Shown piece after piece: positions 62,750 to 64,000 of a DNA stretch of 64,000 nt; positions within the stretch are counted from its first letter, which is position 1, and each line of letters opens with the position of its first letter. The stretch spans positions 186,001-250,000 of the forward strand of contig NZ_VIWP01000005.1 of the NCBI RefSeq assembly GCF_007829835.1, in the 5' to 3' direction. The notes under the pieces were generated by a model that had not been told where the DNA came from, searched no databases, and saw only the letters and a program-made list of their open reading frames with translations. The stretch comes from Neorhizobium alkalisoli (lineage in GTDB: Bacteria; Pseudomonadota; Alphaproteobacteria; Rhizobiales; Rhizobiaceae). Position numbers and translations under genes: made by a program.

Positions 62750-63772
62750 TTACTGCCCCACCTTGGCATTCCAGCTCTTCACCCAGCCGGCGCGATTGTC
62801 GAGCGCGACAGCCGATGGAATGAGCTTCAGGCTCTTCGCCGTGTCCTCGCCATAGGTCAGGTTATTGGCAACAGCATCCGAGAGCTTCACGTCCTTGTTG
62901 GCCGGGCTGTCGACCAGCTTTTCAGCGAGCTTGGTCTGGATGTCGGTGGAGAGCCAGAAATCCATGAACTGCAGCGCCAGATCCTGGTTCTTCGAACCCT
63001 TGGTAACGATCATGACGTTCATGCCGCCGGTCTGGCCTTCCTTAGGCGTCGCCCAGGCGATCGGCATGGAAAGTTTTGTGAACGGCGCCCAGGAGAAGCG
63101 GCCGATCGGGGCGGCCCAGATCTCTTCCTGCTGCATCAGCTGCACCAGCTGCGACGACTTTTCGTAGAAGGTGACGATCTCGTCCTTCTTTTCCCCGACC
63201 GCTTCGATCGGCGCTGCGAGATCCGGCGTGTCCTTGCCGAGCGCCTGACCGAGCATGTAGAGCGCCGGCGGGCCCTGATTGGTAGTGACATTCGGCCAGG
63301 CGATGTGGCTCGCATATTCCGGCTTCAAAAGGTCGGCCCAGCTGTCGATCTTCATCTTGTCGGAACGGTAGGCGATCGAGGTGGCGTAGAATGTGTAACC
63401 GACGCTCATGCCGTCGCCGTTCGGATCCTTGGCGATGTCATAGAGGGAATTGAAGCTCTTGATCTTCGACGTATCGATCTTGTCGATCAGGCCCTTGCGG
63501 GCAGCGTTGAGACCGTCGGCCATCGAAACCACGGCCATATCGACGACCGGATTTGCCTTGTTGGCTTCCATCTTGGCCAGACGCTCGACGCTGTTGCCGG
63601 TCTCGACCACCAGCTTGCAGCCGCAGATCTTTTCGAAGGGATCGTAGACGATCTGCTTGTACTCGTCCTGCGCCAGCGCATAGACGGAAATCGTCAGCGT
63701 CTTGTCTTCCGCCCGGGCGAGGCCCGTGCCTGCGAGGAGAATTGCGGCCGAAGCCATCAGCACTGTCTTCAT
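62750..63772 (-). CDS. ABC transporter substrate-binding protein (PotD/FbpA-like)
   Basis: A 340-aa periplasmic binding protein with a clear signal peptide (MKTVLMASAAILLAGTGLARA, cleavage after about residue 21). It is of the spermidine/putrescine or iron-type fold (TISVYALAQDEYKQIVYDPFEKICGCKLVVETGNSVERL). A CGC pair near residue 51 is unusual. ATG 63772 overlaps the stop of the upstream LacI-type gene by 4 nt. In this cluster the ligand could be a nucleoside or purine rather than a polyamine. Confidence 0.92.
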   Translation of the reverse strand: MKTVLMASAAILLAGTGLARAEDKTLTISVYALAQDEYKQIVYDPFEKICGCKLVVETGNSVERLAKMEANKANPVVDMAVVSMADGLNAARKGLIDKIDTSKIKSFNSLYDIAKDPNGDGMSVGYTFYATSIAYRSDKMKIDSWADLLKPEYASHIAWPNVTTNQGPPALYMLGQALGKDTPDLAAPIEAVGEKKDEIVTFYEKSSQLVQLMQQEEIWAAPIGRFSWAPFTKLSMPIAWATPKEGQTGGMNVMIVTKGSKNQDLALQFMDFWLSTDIQTKLAEKLVDSPANKDVKLSDAVANNLTYGEDTAKSLKLIPSAVALDNRAGWVKSWNAKVGQ

Positions 63773-64000
63773 GGGGCATTCCTTTCGGGAGGAGAGGATG
63801 AGGAATTTGCGAAGGATGAATTGTCGGAAGCAGAAGCATCGGCAGTCGCCAGCCTAGCGGTTGTTTGCCGCGGCACCAGTGCCATCGGCACCCGGTTGCA
63901 CTGGGCAACCGCAATATTGCTGGCCTCGGGCGACGGCTCGCGCTCGATCGTCGCAAGCAGCGCGCCGATCGCGATATCGGCAATCGCCACGGCATCCTGC
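63769..64000 (-). CDS. LacI-family regulator, C-terminal part (cut by the window edge)
   Basis: Only the last ~76 codons are present. AIADIAIGALLATIEREPSPEA and RVPMALVPRQTTARL are the typical final helices and strand of a LacI/GalR effector-binding domain. A Ser/Asn-rich tail of ~30 residues follows (TADASASDNSSFANSSSS), which is unusual. The stop overlaps the binding-protein start (ATGA), so it is the first gene of the operon and presumably controls it in response to a nucleoside or purine. The N-terminal helix-turn-helix is beyond the window. Confidence 0.8.
   Translation of the reverse strand, partial: QDAVAIADIAIGALLATIEREPSPEASNIAVAQCNRVPMALVPRQTTARLATADASASDNSSFANSSSSPPERNAP

Overview
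The window looks like a chromosomal segment of a Rhizobiales bacterium, probably Rhizobiaceae (Rhizobium, Neorhizobium or Agrobacterium type). The evidence is high-GC coding with the strong C/G third-position habit of rhizobia, four copies of a RIME-like intergenic palindromic repeat, a PhyR-NepR-EcfG general stress locus, a PrsD/PrsE type I secretion pair, and many periplasmic-binding-protein ABC transporters for sugars, peptides and polyamine-like solutes. No rRNA, tRNA, CRISPR array, prophage, insertion sequence or replication origin is visible.

Layout. 0-3.4 kb: two aminoacyl-tRNA synthetases, gltX and lysS, separated by a RIME repeat. 3.4-8.6 kb: a tiny membrane protein, a His/Ala-rich membrane-anchored protein of unknown function, and the type I secretion pair prsE/prsD. 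8.8-10.7 kb: a MarR regulator and an MFS transporter, each preceded by the same 12-bp palindrome. 10.7-19.7 kb: mixed genes: a GNAT acetyltransferase, a soluble two-PAS chemoreceptor, transaldolase divergent from a SorC-type regulator, a ParD/ParE-like toxin-antitoxin pair, a GCG_CRPN-type secreted protein, an AraC-MGMT fusion, DUF2244, endonuclease III and a CysZ/EI24-type protein. 19.8-21.6 kb: a large membrane protein I do not recognise.

21.6-31 kb: a complete sorbitol/mannitol (polyol) operon on the minus strand: the regulator smoC, then smoE-smoF-smoG-smoK, mtlK, a HAD phosphatase and an FGGY pentulose kinase. smoS is absent. 31-32.2 kb: a Phd/PemK-like toxin-antitoxin pair and a second small, apparently frameshifted module. 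32.2-39.4 kb: a peptide-type ABC system split into divergent halves, with a fused double ATPase plus an M20 amidohydrolase facing a binding protein plus two permeases.

39.4-44.1 kb is the most interesting part. It holds a general-stress-response locus: an HWE-type histidine kinase, PhyR, NepR, EcfG, and downstream DUF883 and holin-like membrane genes. Near-perfect EcfG promoters (GGAAC-N16-CGTT) can be read in front of phyR, the kinase and the DUF883 operon. A fourth lies in a gene-free stretch at 39.5 kb and would drive a roughly 130-nt RNA with two C-rich loops and a terminator stem. That RNA is a strong candidate for a GsrN-like general-stress small RNA.

44.1-55.9 kb: a long minus-strand peptide-uptake region. 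An M19 dipeptidase, binding protein, two permeases and two ATPases are followed by a second binding protein, two more permeases and an amidase with no ATPases of its own. 56-64 kb: a small unknown gene, then a purine-salvage cluster (LacI regulator, Pot-like ABC transporter, nucleoside hydrolase, adenine deaminase, phosphoribosyltransferase) that looks like one nucleoside or purine uptake and breakdown operon. The LacI gene runs off the right edge.
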